From positions 1 to 12,231 of the forward strand of contig SLTF01000332.1 of assembly GCA_007130025.1 (NCBI GenBank): 12,231 nucleotides of DNA, written 5' to 3'. Shown here piece after piece: positions 6,547 through 12,231 of this stretch (position 1 is the first letter of the stretch; each line of letters opens with the position of its first letter). This DNA is from Spirochaetales bacterium (lineage in GTDB: Bacteria > Spirochaetota > Spirochaetia > DSM-27196 > PWMO01). Position numbers and translations under genes: made by a program. The notes under the pieces were generated by a model. That model saw nothing but the letters and a program-made list of their open reading frames with translations, did no database searches and was not told the origin of the DNA.

Positions 6547-6965
6547 TCGTATCTCCGCACCCGGTCGATCACCCCGTCGTGGTTTGTATCGCGCTCGTAT
6601 CGTTCGATGTAGATCCCGCCGGTCAGAAAAACCCAGAGATCGATCCGTCCGTCGTGATTTGAATCGATCTCTTCGCGCACCAGCACTTCGTTTCGGTAAA
6701 AATAGAAGTTATCCATCCGCCCGTCGTGGTTGGTGTCAACCGCCTCCATCTCCTTGAGAAACCGTTCATTCAATTTCAACGCATAATCGATGCGCCCGTT
6801 CCCGTTGGTGTCCCCAACGATCCACCCGGCTCCATCCGAATAGGCATTCACATCGAAGTGCTGGTCGGGCGCGAGCGGCCGTGCCGGTTGAGGGCCCGAT
6901 GCGTGTGCCGGAAGGGGCCCGGACAGGATCACGGAAATTACCATCATCAGCACGGCGATGCGCAT
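6543..6965 (-). CDS. Small secreted protein with four Asp-rich calcium-loop-like repeats
   Basis: 140 residues from ATG 6965, which has a perfect AGGAGG 5 nt upstream (6976-6971). An ATG further out (7043) has no such signal and lies inside the HAMP gene. Residues 1-23 form a signal peptide (MRIAVLMMVISVILSG, then a likely cleavage after PAHA or PAHAS); there is no lipobox Cys, so the product is probably free in the periplasm or exported. Four loops D-(T/S)-N-(H/G)-(D/N)-G-x-(I/M)-D begin at residues 52, 77, 101 and 126, each followed in the first three cases by an aromatic or hydrophobic strand (YALKL, NFYFY, LWVFL). The loop matches positions 1-9 of EF-hand or dockerin calcium loops but lacks the acidic residue at position 12, so calcium binding is an inference. 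Its reading frame overlaps the methyltransferase start (TTGA) and it starts 10 nt after the HAMP gene. Function unknown. Confidence 0.8.
   Translation of the reverse strand: MRIAVLMMVISVILSGPLPAHASGPQPARPLAPDQHFDVNAYSDGAGWIVGDTNGNGRIDYALKLNERFLKEMEAVDTNHDGRMDNFYFYRNEVLVREEIDSNHDGRIDLWVFLTGGIYIERYERDTNHDGVIDRVRRYD
6564..6812 (-). repeat. Four tandem coding repeats of an Asp-Asn-Asp-Gly loop
   Basis: Within the secreted protein, loop units begin at residues 52, 77, 101 and 126, a period of 24-25 residues (72-75 nt). The DNA shows the repeats too: on the plus strand CCGTCGTG recurs at the last three units with similar flanks, while the first (upstream-most) unit has diverged (CCGTTCCC). This points to internal duplication followed by drift. 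Confidence 0.75.
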
Positions 6966-6975
6966 TGGCACCTCC

Positions 6976-7551
6976 TCACAATTCATCCCCTGAGGTCGCA
7001 TCCTCTCCATGGTCACGCGAAGTGGAACGACACTCATCAGCAACGCTGATCAACCGGTTTAACAGCAGCGCGAGATCACGGAACTCATCATTCCTGCGAA
7101 GATGAATGGTGACGCCGCGGCGACCTCCAAGGGCGGAACTCAACTCTTTTGACATTCGATAGATGGGACCGGTTATTCGGTGTGAATACCAGAGGGCAAG
7201 CGCGGACAGAAGCACCAACACCAGAACATTGTTGATCAACAATGCCGGCAGCACCACCTCCCACCGTCGGATCGGCGGTTGAGCCTCGACTTCGTAGAAC
7301 CGTTGCTCAACCGTTCGACCGTCAATTTCCACGGAACGCACGCGCGCGTGCTGCTGATAGACCACCACGTATTCGCGAAAGAGGTTTTCCCCTGAACCAA
7401 ATGCAAACCAGTAGTACCCCGCGGCACCGAGCGAAAGCAGTAACAGGGAAAACACCACCGCGATGAGAAAACGTCCGATCATGCCCGAAAGAAATCGGGG
7501 ATCGCGATGGCGGCGGCGACGGAGTTTACGAGTGGAAACCGGACTTCTCAC
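6976..7551 (-). CDS. Two-TM HAMP-only membrane protein without an output domain
   Basis: 191 residues. An Arg-rich N-terminus (8-19) is followed by TM1 (about 26-48), a periplasmic segment of about 50 residues (49-98), TM2 (about 99-121) and a HAMP domain (about 122-170; SHRITGPIYRMSKEL, then NDEFRDLALLLNRLI). A short charged tail ends the protein: there is no kinase, cyclase, GGDEF or methyl-accepting domain, and the frame stops cleanly. GP(I/L)YR after TM2 is typical of stand-alone HAMP proteins related to chemoreceptors. It may sense the envelope or modulate another protein, but the partner is unknown. The start is uncertain: GTG 7551 has no spaced Shine-Dalgarno sequence and a GATAAT box ends 6 nt upstream; ATG 7482 (residue 24) also lacks one and would remove the basic N-terminus. 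It lies 54 nt after dnaJ and 10 nt before the secreted repeat protein, so the two small genes are probably co-expressed. Confidence 0.78.
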   Translation of the reverse strand: MRSPVSTRKLRRRRHRDPRFLSGMIGRFLIAVVFSLLLLSLGAAGYYWFAFGSGENLFREYVVVYQQHARVRSVEIDGRTVEQRFYEVEAQPPIRRWEVVLPALLINNVLVLVLLSALALWYSHRITGPIYRMSKELSSALGGRRGVTIHLRRNDEFRDLALLLNRLISVADECRSTSRDHGEDATSGDEL

Positions 7552-7557
7552 CTTCTG

Positions 7558-7586
7558 ATTATCGAACCGGAACCTCGCGGGGTTGA
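7558..7586 (-). promoter_or_regulatory. Possible weak promoter of the HAMP gene
   Basis: GATAAT (7563-7558; 5 of 6 to the -10 consensus) lies 6 nt before the GTG start. The matching -35 position holds TCAACC at 17 nt spacing, only 3 of 6 to consensus. It lies in the 54-nt gap after dnaJ. It could give the HAMP/repeat/rlmB genes some independence from the chaperone operon. Confidence 0.3.
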
Positions 7587-7605
7587 GAAGAACGTACGAT
7601 TTGAA

Positions 7606-8733
7606 CTACTTCAGCTGCGCCAGCGGAACCGGTTGGGGGCTATGGTCCTCGCCTTCAACCTCGGCCAGTTCGCGCAACAGCGCCTTGGCCTTGCCCGAAA
7701 GCTTGTTCGGGACGGTAACGCGTATCTTGAGATACATGTCACCGCGTCGCGACGAGTCCTGCAGATACGGGACGCCTTCACTCTTCAGCCGCAGTACTCG
7801 ATCGTTCTGCGTTCCCGAGGGGATCTTTACCTTGATGCGCTTATTGTCCAGGGTGGGAACCGTAATCTCACCGCCAAGGGCCGCCGTTGCAAACCCGATG
7901 GGAATGACGCAGTAGATATCGTTGCCGTGTCGTTCGTAAAATTCATGCGGTCGTACCTTAACGACCACGTAGAGGTCTCCCGGGGTGCCCCCGCTGGGAC
8001 CGGCGTCGCCCTGCCCGGGAATGCTGATGCGTTTACCGGTATCGATACCCGCAGGAATCGACACCTTCACCTTCTGGCGCTTCTCGACCACCCCCGACCC
8101 GCTGCACACCCGACACGGGTTTTCAATCACAAACCCCTGGCCGCTGCACGTGGGACAGACGGATGCAACCGAGAAGAAACCCGAACTCCGGCGAACCTGG
8201 CCGGCGCCGCCGCAGGTTGGGCAGGTCTTTTTCCCCCCGCCCGATTCGCTTCCACTGCCGGAGCACTGCTCACAGGCCGCGTGCCGCGGATAGACAATCT
8301 CCGTCTTTGTTCCGAAGACCGCATCGGTAAACGAGATCTCCAGATCAAATCGAAGATCTGAGCCCCGATTCGCGCCTCGACGCGCACCTCTCCCTCGTCC
8401 CCCGCCAAAGAACGAGTCAAAGATCCCGAAGTCACCAAAGATGTCTTCGAAATCGCGAAAGACGCTGGAGAAATCGTGGAATCCACCGCCGGAACCACCG
8501 GACATGCCGTCCACTCCGGCAAAGCCGAACTGATCGTACGCCTGGCGTTTCTGCTCGTCGGCGAGCACTTCGTACGCCTCGGTAGCTTCCTTGAAGCGCT
8601 CCTCTGCCTCCGCGTTACCGGGATTGCGATCGGGGTGGTTGTCCACCGCCACCCGTCGATACGCCTTTTTTATCTCGTCCTTCGTCGCGCCTTTCTGGAG
8701 GCCGAGGACCTCATAATAGTCTCGTTTTGCCAA
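7606..8733 (-). CDS. dnaJ: Chaperone protein DnaJ (Hsp40)
   Basis: Co-chaperone that delivers substrates to DnaK and stimulates its ATPase. The 375-residue protein is a full-length type I DnaJ: J domain 1-70 with HPD at 33-35, Gly/Phe-rich linker about 71-125, a zinc-binding domain with four CxxCxGxG units (Cys154/157, 171/174, 193/196, 207/210), then the two beta-barrel substrate domains and a C-terminal dimerisation segment (about 220-355). The start is a TTG, fixed by the conserved AKRDYYEVLGL that follows at once and by AAGGA 8 nt upstream (8746-8742). It sits 21 nt after the dnaK stop, so it is co-transcribed with dnaK. A TTG start may keep DnaJ below DnaK in amount; that is inference. 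Confidence 0.97.
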   Translation of the reverse strand: MAKRDYYEVLGLQKGATKDEIKKAYRRVAVDNHPDRNPGNAEAEERFKEATEAYEVLADEQKRQAYDQFGFAGVDGMSGGSGGGFHDFSSVFRDFEDIFGDFGIFDSFFGGGRGRGARRGANRGSDLRFDLEISFTDAVFGTKTEIVYPRHAACEQCSGSGSESGGGKKTCPTCGGAGQVRRSSGFFSVASVCPTCSGQGFVIENPCRVCSGSGVVEKRQKVKVSIPAGIDTGKRISIPGQGDAGPSGGTPGDLYVVVKVRPHEFYERHGNDIYCVIPIGFATAALGGEITVPTLDNKRIKVKIPSGTQNDRVLRLKSEGVPYLQDSSRRGDMYLKIRVTVPNKLSGKAKALLRELAEVEGEDHSPQPVPLAQLK

Positions 8734-8754
8734 CGTCGGTATCCTTTCGCGACG

Positions 8755-10665
8755 TCAGTCGGTCTTACCGTCTTCGTCGACAACCTCGTAGTCGGCGTCC
8801 TCTACGTTGTCTCCGTCCGAGCCGGATGCGGCGCTCTCGCCACCGTCCTGCGGTTGCTGCGTATTGGCGTTCTTGTAAACCTCTTCGGCGAGCTTGTACG
8901 ACGCCTGCTTCAGAGCCTCGGTCTTCGCCTTGATCGCTTCGGGATCCTCTCCTGCGAGAGCTGCCTTGAGCTCCTCGGCCGCGCTGGTGATTGTGGCCTT
9001 CTCGCTTTCGCCGATCTTGTCGCCAAACTCCTTCAGCGATTTTTCCGTGCTGTAGATGAGACTGTCGGCCTCGTTTCGTGCTTCGGCCAGAGCCTTCAGC
9101 TTCTTGTCTTCTTCCGCGTGCGTCTCCGCCTCTTTGACCATCTTCTCGATTTCCGACTCGGAAAGCCCCGAACTTGATTCGATCCGGATCTTCTGTTCGG
9201 TTCCGGTTCCGAGATCCTTCGCGGACACGTGAACGATTCCGTTCGCATCGATGTCAAAGGAGACCTCAATCTGAGGCACTCCCCGAGGAGCGGGCGGGAT
9301 ACCCACCAGATCAAATCGCCCGAGCGTCCGATTCTGCGTGGCCATATCCCGTTCACCCTGCAGGACGTGAATCGATACGGCGGTCTGCCCATCGGCGGCG
9401 GTAGAGAAAATCTGGCTCTTGCGGGTGGGGATGGTGGTGTTCCGCTCGATGAGTCGAGTGAAGACCCCCCCGAGGGTTTCGATTCCCAGCGAAAGCGGTG
9501 TGACGTCGAGGAGGAGCACGTCCTTCACGTCGCCACCGAGAATACCTCCCTGGATGGCTGCACCCACCGCAACCACTTCGTCGGGATTGACCCCTTTGTG
9601 GGGATCGCGTTTGAACAGCTCCTTGACCAGCGTCTGTACCGCGGGAATCCGCGTCGAACCGCCGACCAGGATCACTTCATCGATCTCTTCAGCCTTGACG
9701 CCGGCATCCTTCATCGCCTTGATACAGGGATCCTTGGTCTTCTGCACCAGATCGTTGACCATCTGCTCAAACTTGGACCGCGTCAGTGCGTACTGCAAGT
9801 GCTTGGGTCCTGAAGAATCAGCGGTGATGAACGGAAGGTTGATATCGGTGCTCTGGGTGCTGGAAAGCTCTTTTTTCGCCTTCTCCGCGGCTTCTTTTAG
9901 TCGCTGCAGCGCCATCCGGTCTTTGGAGAGATCGATTCCGTAGTCGTTGCGAAAGTTCTCGATGAGCCAGTCAATGATCCGCTGGTCGAAGTTATCGCCG
10001 CCAAGGTGGGTATCACCATTGGTCGACTTGACCTCGAATACGCCGTCGCCGAGCTCGAGGATCGATACGTCGAAGGTGCCACCCCCGAGGTCGTACACCG
10101 CAATGCGTTCTTCTTTCTTATCTTTCCCAAACCCGTACGCGAGCGCCGCCGCGGTTGGCTCGTTCACGATTCGCTTCACTTCCAGACCGGCAATGCGCCC
10201 GGCGTCCTTGGTGGCCTGCCGCTGTGCATCGTTGAAATAGGCGGGAACGGTAATGACCGCCTCGGTGACTTTCTCGCCGAGGTAGTCTTCCGCGGTTTCT
10301 TTCATCTTCTGGAGGATGGCGGCCGAGATTTCCGGTGGGGAGTAGTGCTTGTCGTTGATATCAACCCGCACACCACCGGAGCCGTCCTTGGAGATGTGGT
10401 ACGCGACCATGGTCACCTCTTCCCCAACCTCGTCGTTGCGTCGCCCCATGAACCGCTTGATGGAAAAGATGGTATTTTCCGGGTTGGTTACCATCTGGTT
10501 CTTCGCCGGCTGGCCCACAAGCCGTTCACCCTTTGCGGTGTACGCTACCATCGACGGCGTGGTGCGCTGGCCTTCCGAGTTCTGTATGACAACCGGCTCG
10601 CCACCCTCCATGACGGCGACACACGAGTTAGTCGTTCCAAGATCAATCCCTATGATGCGTCCCAT
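8755..10665 (-). CDS. dnaK: Molecular chaperone DnaK (Hsp70)
   Basis: ATP-dependent folding chaperone that works with DnaJ and GrpE. The 636-residue protein has the usual length. Nucleotide-binding domain: GIDLGTTNSC at 5-14 (phosphate 1), AVYDLGGGTFDVS at 189-201 (Thr197 at the autophosphorylation site), and VGGSTRIP at 334-341 (adenosine motif). The interdomain linker is DVLLLDVTP at 382-390, the substrate domain extends to about 500, and a helical lid ends in a Gln/Gly-rich tail and EDADYEVVDEDG. ATG 10665 has GAGGAG 7 nt upstream; the frame is open to 10740, but those extra residues are not part of the family. It lies 129 nt after grpE and 21 nt before dnaJ. Confidence 0.98.
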   Translation of the reverse strand: MGRIIGIDLGTTNSCVAVMEGGEPVVIQNSEGQRTTPSMVAYTAKGERLVGQPAKNQMVTNPENTIFSIKRFMGRRNDEVGEEVTMVAYHISKDGSGGVRVDINDKHYSPPEISAAILQKMKETAEDYLGEKVTEAVITVPAYFNDAQRQATKDAGRIAGLEVKRIVNEPTAAALAYGFGKDKKEERIAVYDLGGGTFDVSILELGDGVFEVKSTNGDTHLGGDNFDQRIIDWLIENFRNDYGIDLSKDRMALQRLKEAAEKAKKELSSTQSTDINLPFITADSSGPKHLQYALTRSKFEQMVNDLVQKTKDPCIKAMKDAGVKAEEIDEVILVGGSTRIPAVQTLVKELFKRDPHKGVNPDEVVAVGAAIQGGILGGDVKDVLLLDVTPLSLGIETLGGVFTRLIERNTTIPTRKSQIFSTAADGQTAVSIHVLQGERDMATQNRTLGRFDLVGIPPAPRGVPQIEVSFDIDANGIVHVSAKDLGTGTEQKIRIESSSGLSESEIEKMVKEAETHAEEDKKLKALAEARNEADSLIYSTEKSLKEFGDKIGESEKATITSAAEELKAALAGEDPEAIKAKTEALKQASYKLAEEVYKNANTQQPQDGGESAASGSDGDNVEDADYEVVDEDGKTD

Positions 10666-10794
10666 TGTGAAACTCCTCTTCGTCTCCCCGAGCTCTGTTG
10701 TGTAACATACGTACGCGACACCGGGATCGTCTACATCCACTTCCGTGTCCGATGCACGGCGTCTCCGGTGGTATATCCGGTATGAAGGCAGCGG
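10666..10794 (-). other. grpE-dnaK gap with small inverted repeat, no CIRCE seen
   Basis: This 129-nt gap is the longest in the chaperone block. It holds a short inverted repeat CCGTG-7 nt-CACGG (10743-10759), too small and without a T-run to be an intrinsic terminator, and a TATGTT box without a convincing -35 partner further down. The CIRCE consensus (TTAGCACTC-N9-GAGTGCTAA) is absent. The GAGGAG of dnaK is at 10678-10673. It may hold an RNA processing site or weak internal promoter; neither is shown. Confidence 0.35.
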
Positions 10795-11460
10795 TCACCG
10801 GGTGGCGGGAACCGAGACCTTCACCTTGGCCGACCTGAGCACCTTGTCGTGCAACAGGTAGCCTTTCTGATAGTCCTCCAGAACCGTCGACTCCTCATGG
10901 TCGGCGACCTCTTCGGTAGTCAACGCCTCGTGTTTCTGCGGATCAAAGGGTTCCCCAACGGAATCGAGCCGCTTCAGGCCCCACTTCCGTTCAAGCATAC
11001 CGATGAACTGCTTCTCGATCAGCGCAACACCGTGGTAAAAAGAATCAAAATCCCGTGACTCTTCGGCGGACAGTATGGCACGCTCGAAGTCATCGATGAT
11101 TGTCACCAGATCGAGAAGCAGCTGCTTGTTTGCGAATGCGATACCGTCTTCCTTGTCACGGTTCAGTCGCTTGCGAAAGTTCTCAAACTCTGCCTGTTTG
11201 CGGAGATACTGGTCTTTCAGCTCACTGTTTTCGGCTTCGAGTTCCGCGATTCGATCGGCAAACGCTGCGCCGGCGTCGCTGCGCGAGGATTCTTCGCCGG
11301 CCGTTCCCGTATCCAGATCAACCCCGCTCGCCTGTTCCGCATCGCTGGTTTGATCGGTTTCGTGAGCGCTCGCCTCACCGTTGAAAGGCGGTGCCTGCGT
11401 TTCTTCGCTACCCGTGGTCTCTCCCTGAGTCGAGCCACCGGCCGTTTTACGGTTGGACAT
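10795..11460 (-). CDS. grpE: Nucleotide exchange factor GrpE
   Basis: Releases ADP from DnaK to complete the Hsp70 cycle. The 221-residue protein has a low-complexity, acidic, Ser/Thr/Gly-rich N-terminus (about 1-65, probably disordered), a long helix and dimer coiled coil (about 66-130, with YLRKQAEFENFRKRLNRDKED), and the C-terminal beta domain with the family signature: FDPQKHEAL at 172-180, VLEDYQKGYLLHDKVLRSAKV at 193-213. ATG 11460 is preferred: GGGGAG lies 3 nt upstream (11469-11464), and the frame before it (to 11532) runs through the promoter. It is the first chaperone gene, 84 nt after the coiled-coil gene. The N-terminal tail is longer than in E. coli GrpE (197 residues in total). 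Confidence 0.95.
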   Translation of the reverse strand: MSNRKTAGGSTQGETTGSEETQAPPFNGEASAHETDQTSDAEQASGVDLDTGTAGEESSRSDAGAAFADRIAELEAENSELKDQYLRKQAEFENFRKRLNRDKEDGIAFANKQLLLDLVTIIDDFERAILSAEESRDFDSFYHGVALIEKQFIGMLERKWGLKRLDSVGEPFDPQKHEALTTEEVADHEESTVLEDYQKGYLLHDKVLRSAKVKVSVPATR

Positions 11461-11491
11461 AGTCTCCCCTGTAGGTGTTCGTGTGCGATAG

Positions 11492-11520
11492 AACATACTC
11501 ACAACCGAGGGCCTGGTCAA
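11492..11520 (-). promoter_or_regulatory. Sigma-70-type promoter of the grpE-dnaK-dnaJ operon
   Basis: TTGACC (11520-11515), a 17-nt spacer and TATGTT (11497-11492) on the minus strand. The expected start lies near 11485, giving a leader of about 25 nt with the grpE ribosome binding site. No CIRCE element overlaps it, so heat control, if any, must come from another route. Confidence 0.55.
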
Positions 11521-11544
11521 GATTTTCTCCAACCGTTACGCCAC

Positions 11545-12231
11545 TCAGTGGTTTCCGGCAAGCTCCAGGATCAACTCTACCTCGCCGCGACTCACCTTGG
11601 TGGCACGAGAAATCTCTTCCACCTTCCAGCCCTGACGCGCCAGCTTCACGACCGTGTCCCGAGCACTCAACGTCGGGGCTCCCTTCTCGGGTTTTTCGCC
11701 TTTTCCGTTGTCACGTAACAGCGTACCCAGGAGCTTGACCTGCTCCTGCGCCTCCCGCCCAACCTCTTCCAGCCGGGTCTCCGTACGAGCAAGCCATTCC
11801 CTCGCCGTTGAGAGCTGCTCCATCCGACCTTCGATGTCTTTCAGGACCGTATCGAGGTTTCCCAGCTGCTTCACCGCCGCCTCGGTCTCCTTCTTGCCGC
11901 TCAGCAGATCGTGCATGGTGTGGGTAACCTCATCGAGCCGCCGGGGAACGGTGGTCAGCCGTTCGTCGACGGTTTCAAGCCGTTTCTCGAGCTGTTGCAG
12001 CTGCTGGAAGCTCTTGTCAATTCCGTCGGTGGTCACATCGAGGATGGAACGCTTCTTTTCCAGTCGCCCGAAGTTCTCCTCGGTCTCTTTCTGCATCTGC
12101 TCGAGGTTGCGAAGCTGCGCCTGGATGGCCTGCACTTCATCGTTGCTTGCCGTAACCTGTTCGAGGCGCGTCTCAATGGTCTGAGACATTCCGATCAGGC
12201 GGCGGAAATCGTCTTCCAGCGCGTCAATTCG
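11545..12231 (-). CDS. C-terminal part of a long coiled-coil protein (spirochaetal coiled-coil type), 5' end outside the window
   Basis: 228 codons are visible and the frame stays open to the right edge (RIDALEDDFRRLIG precedes the first visible Met), so the ATG at 12189 is probably internal. Residues from the edge to about 175 are nearly all heptad-like and rich in Glu, Gln, Leu, Thr and Arg, with no Pro-rich breaks: a continuous coiled coil. A short linker (GKGEKPEKGAPTLS) leads to a C-terminal module of about 36 residues, VVKLARQGWKVEEISRATK followed by VSRGEVELILEL, which looks like a small helix-turn-helix similar to the tail of SwrB/DUF6115-like proteins of Firmicutes. I associate this layout with the large coiled-coil proteins found across spirochaetes, possibly cytoskeletal or motility-linked; the role is not known from this sequence. 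The gene lies directly upstream of grpE in the same direction. Confidence 0.75.
   Translation of the reverse strand, partial: RIDALEDDFRRLIGMSQTIETRLEQVTASNDEVQAIQAQLRNLEQMQKETEENFGRLEKKRSILDVTTDGIDKSFQQLQQLEKRLETVDERLTTVPRRLDEVTHTMHDLLSGKKETEAAVKQLGNLDTVLKDIEGRMEQLSTAREWLARTETRLEEVGREAQEQVKLLGTLLRDNGKGEKPEKGAPTLSARDTVVKLARQGWKVEEISRATKVSRGEVELILELAGNH

Noticed and set aside
5722..6612. 296-codon frame on the plus strand opposite the methyltransferase gene
   Set aside because: It begins inside purD and runs antisense to conserved SpoU motifs; low-complexity Arg/Gly content typical of a shadow frame.
6966..7043. Upstream ATG (7043) for the secreted repeat protein
   Set aside because: It would place the signal peptide internally; ATG 6965 has a perfect AGGAGG and starts directly with a signal peptide.
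8476..9177. 233-codon hydrophobic frame on the plus strand opposite dnaK/dnaJ
   Set aside because: It spans the junction of two certain genes on the other strand; the Leu/Val richness comes from the antisense of acidic and Lys codons, not from a membrane protein.
10743..10759. CCGTG/CACGG inverted repeat as an intrinsic terminator between grpE and dnaK
   Set aside because: The stem has only 5 bp and no T-run follows; dnaK is expected to be expressed with grpE.
10006..10785. 259-codon open frame on the plus strand opposite dnaK
   Set aside because: Antisense shadow of dnaK codon use; no plausible ribosome binding site or recognisable domain.

Overview
The window reads as an ordinary stretch of a moderately GC-rich bacterial chromosome, most probably a free-living spirochaete. 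This is an inference from three things: a membrane protein with a PHSERKG-type segment before its transmembrane helix, of a kind I associate with spirochaetal M23-type envelope proteins; a long coiled-coil protein ending in a KLARQGW...SRGEVELILEL tail, beside grpE; and a grpE-dnaK-dnaJ-...-rRNA methyltransferase order that I recall from Borrelia. De novo purine genes argue against the host-restricted spirochaetes, which lack that pathway. No sequence search was possible.

Left part (1-663): the 5' part of a membrane-anchored protein gene runs leftward off the window. Its promoter is back to back with a rightward promoter, the two -35 boxes lying 5 bp apart.

Rightward block (716-5774): a TatD-family metal-dependent hydrolase, then purF-purM-purN-purD. 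The four purine genes encode steps 1, 5, 3 and 2 of IMP synthesis and are tightly packed (purF/purM overlap by ATGA, purM/purN are 2 nt apart). purF seems to have its own promoter in the tatD-purF gap. PurF is the iron-sulfur, propeptide-bearing type. The other pathway genes (purL, purE, purC, purB, purH) are not here.

Leftward block (12231-5791): the C-terminal part of a coiled-coil protein, then grpE, dnaK, dnaJ, a small two-TM HAMP-only protein, a secreted protein with four Asp-rich calcium-loop-like repeats, and a SpoU/TrmH-type RNA methyltransferase (probably rlmB). grpE has a good sigma-70-type promoter; no CIRCE element was seen. The two blocks converge with only 16 nt between stop codons and no visible terminator.

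Oddities worth a look: -10 elements sitting 4-6 nt before the probable start codon of three genes, suggesting leaderless mRNAs; frequent TTG starts (purD, dnaJ, rlmB); a TatD protein with changed metal-site motifs; and the HAMP/Asp-repeat gene pair inside a chaperone locus. I see no CRISPR array, insertion sequence, tRNA, rRNA, toxin-antitoxin or defence system, and nothing that amounts to a new multi-gene system.
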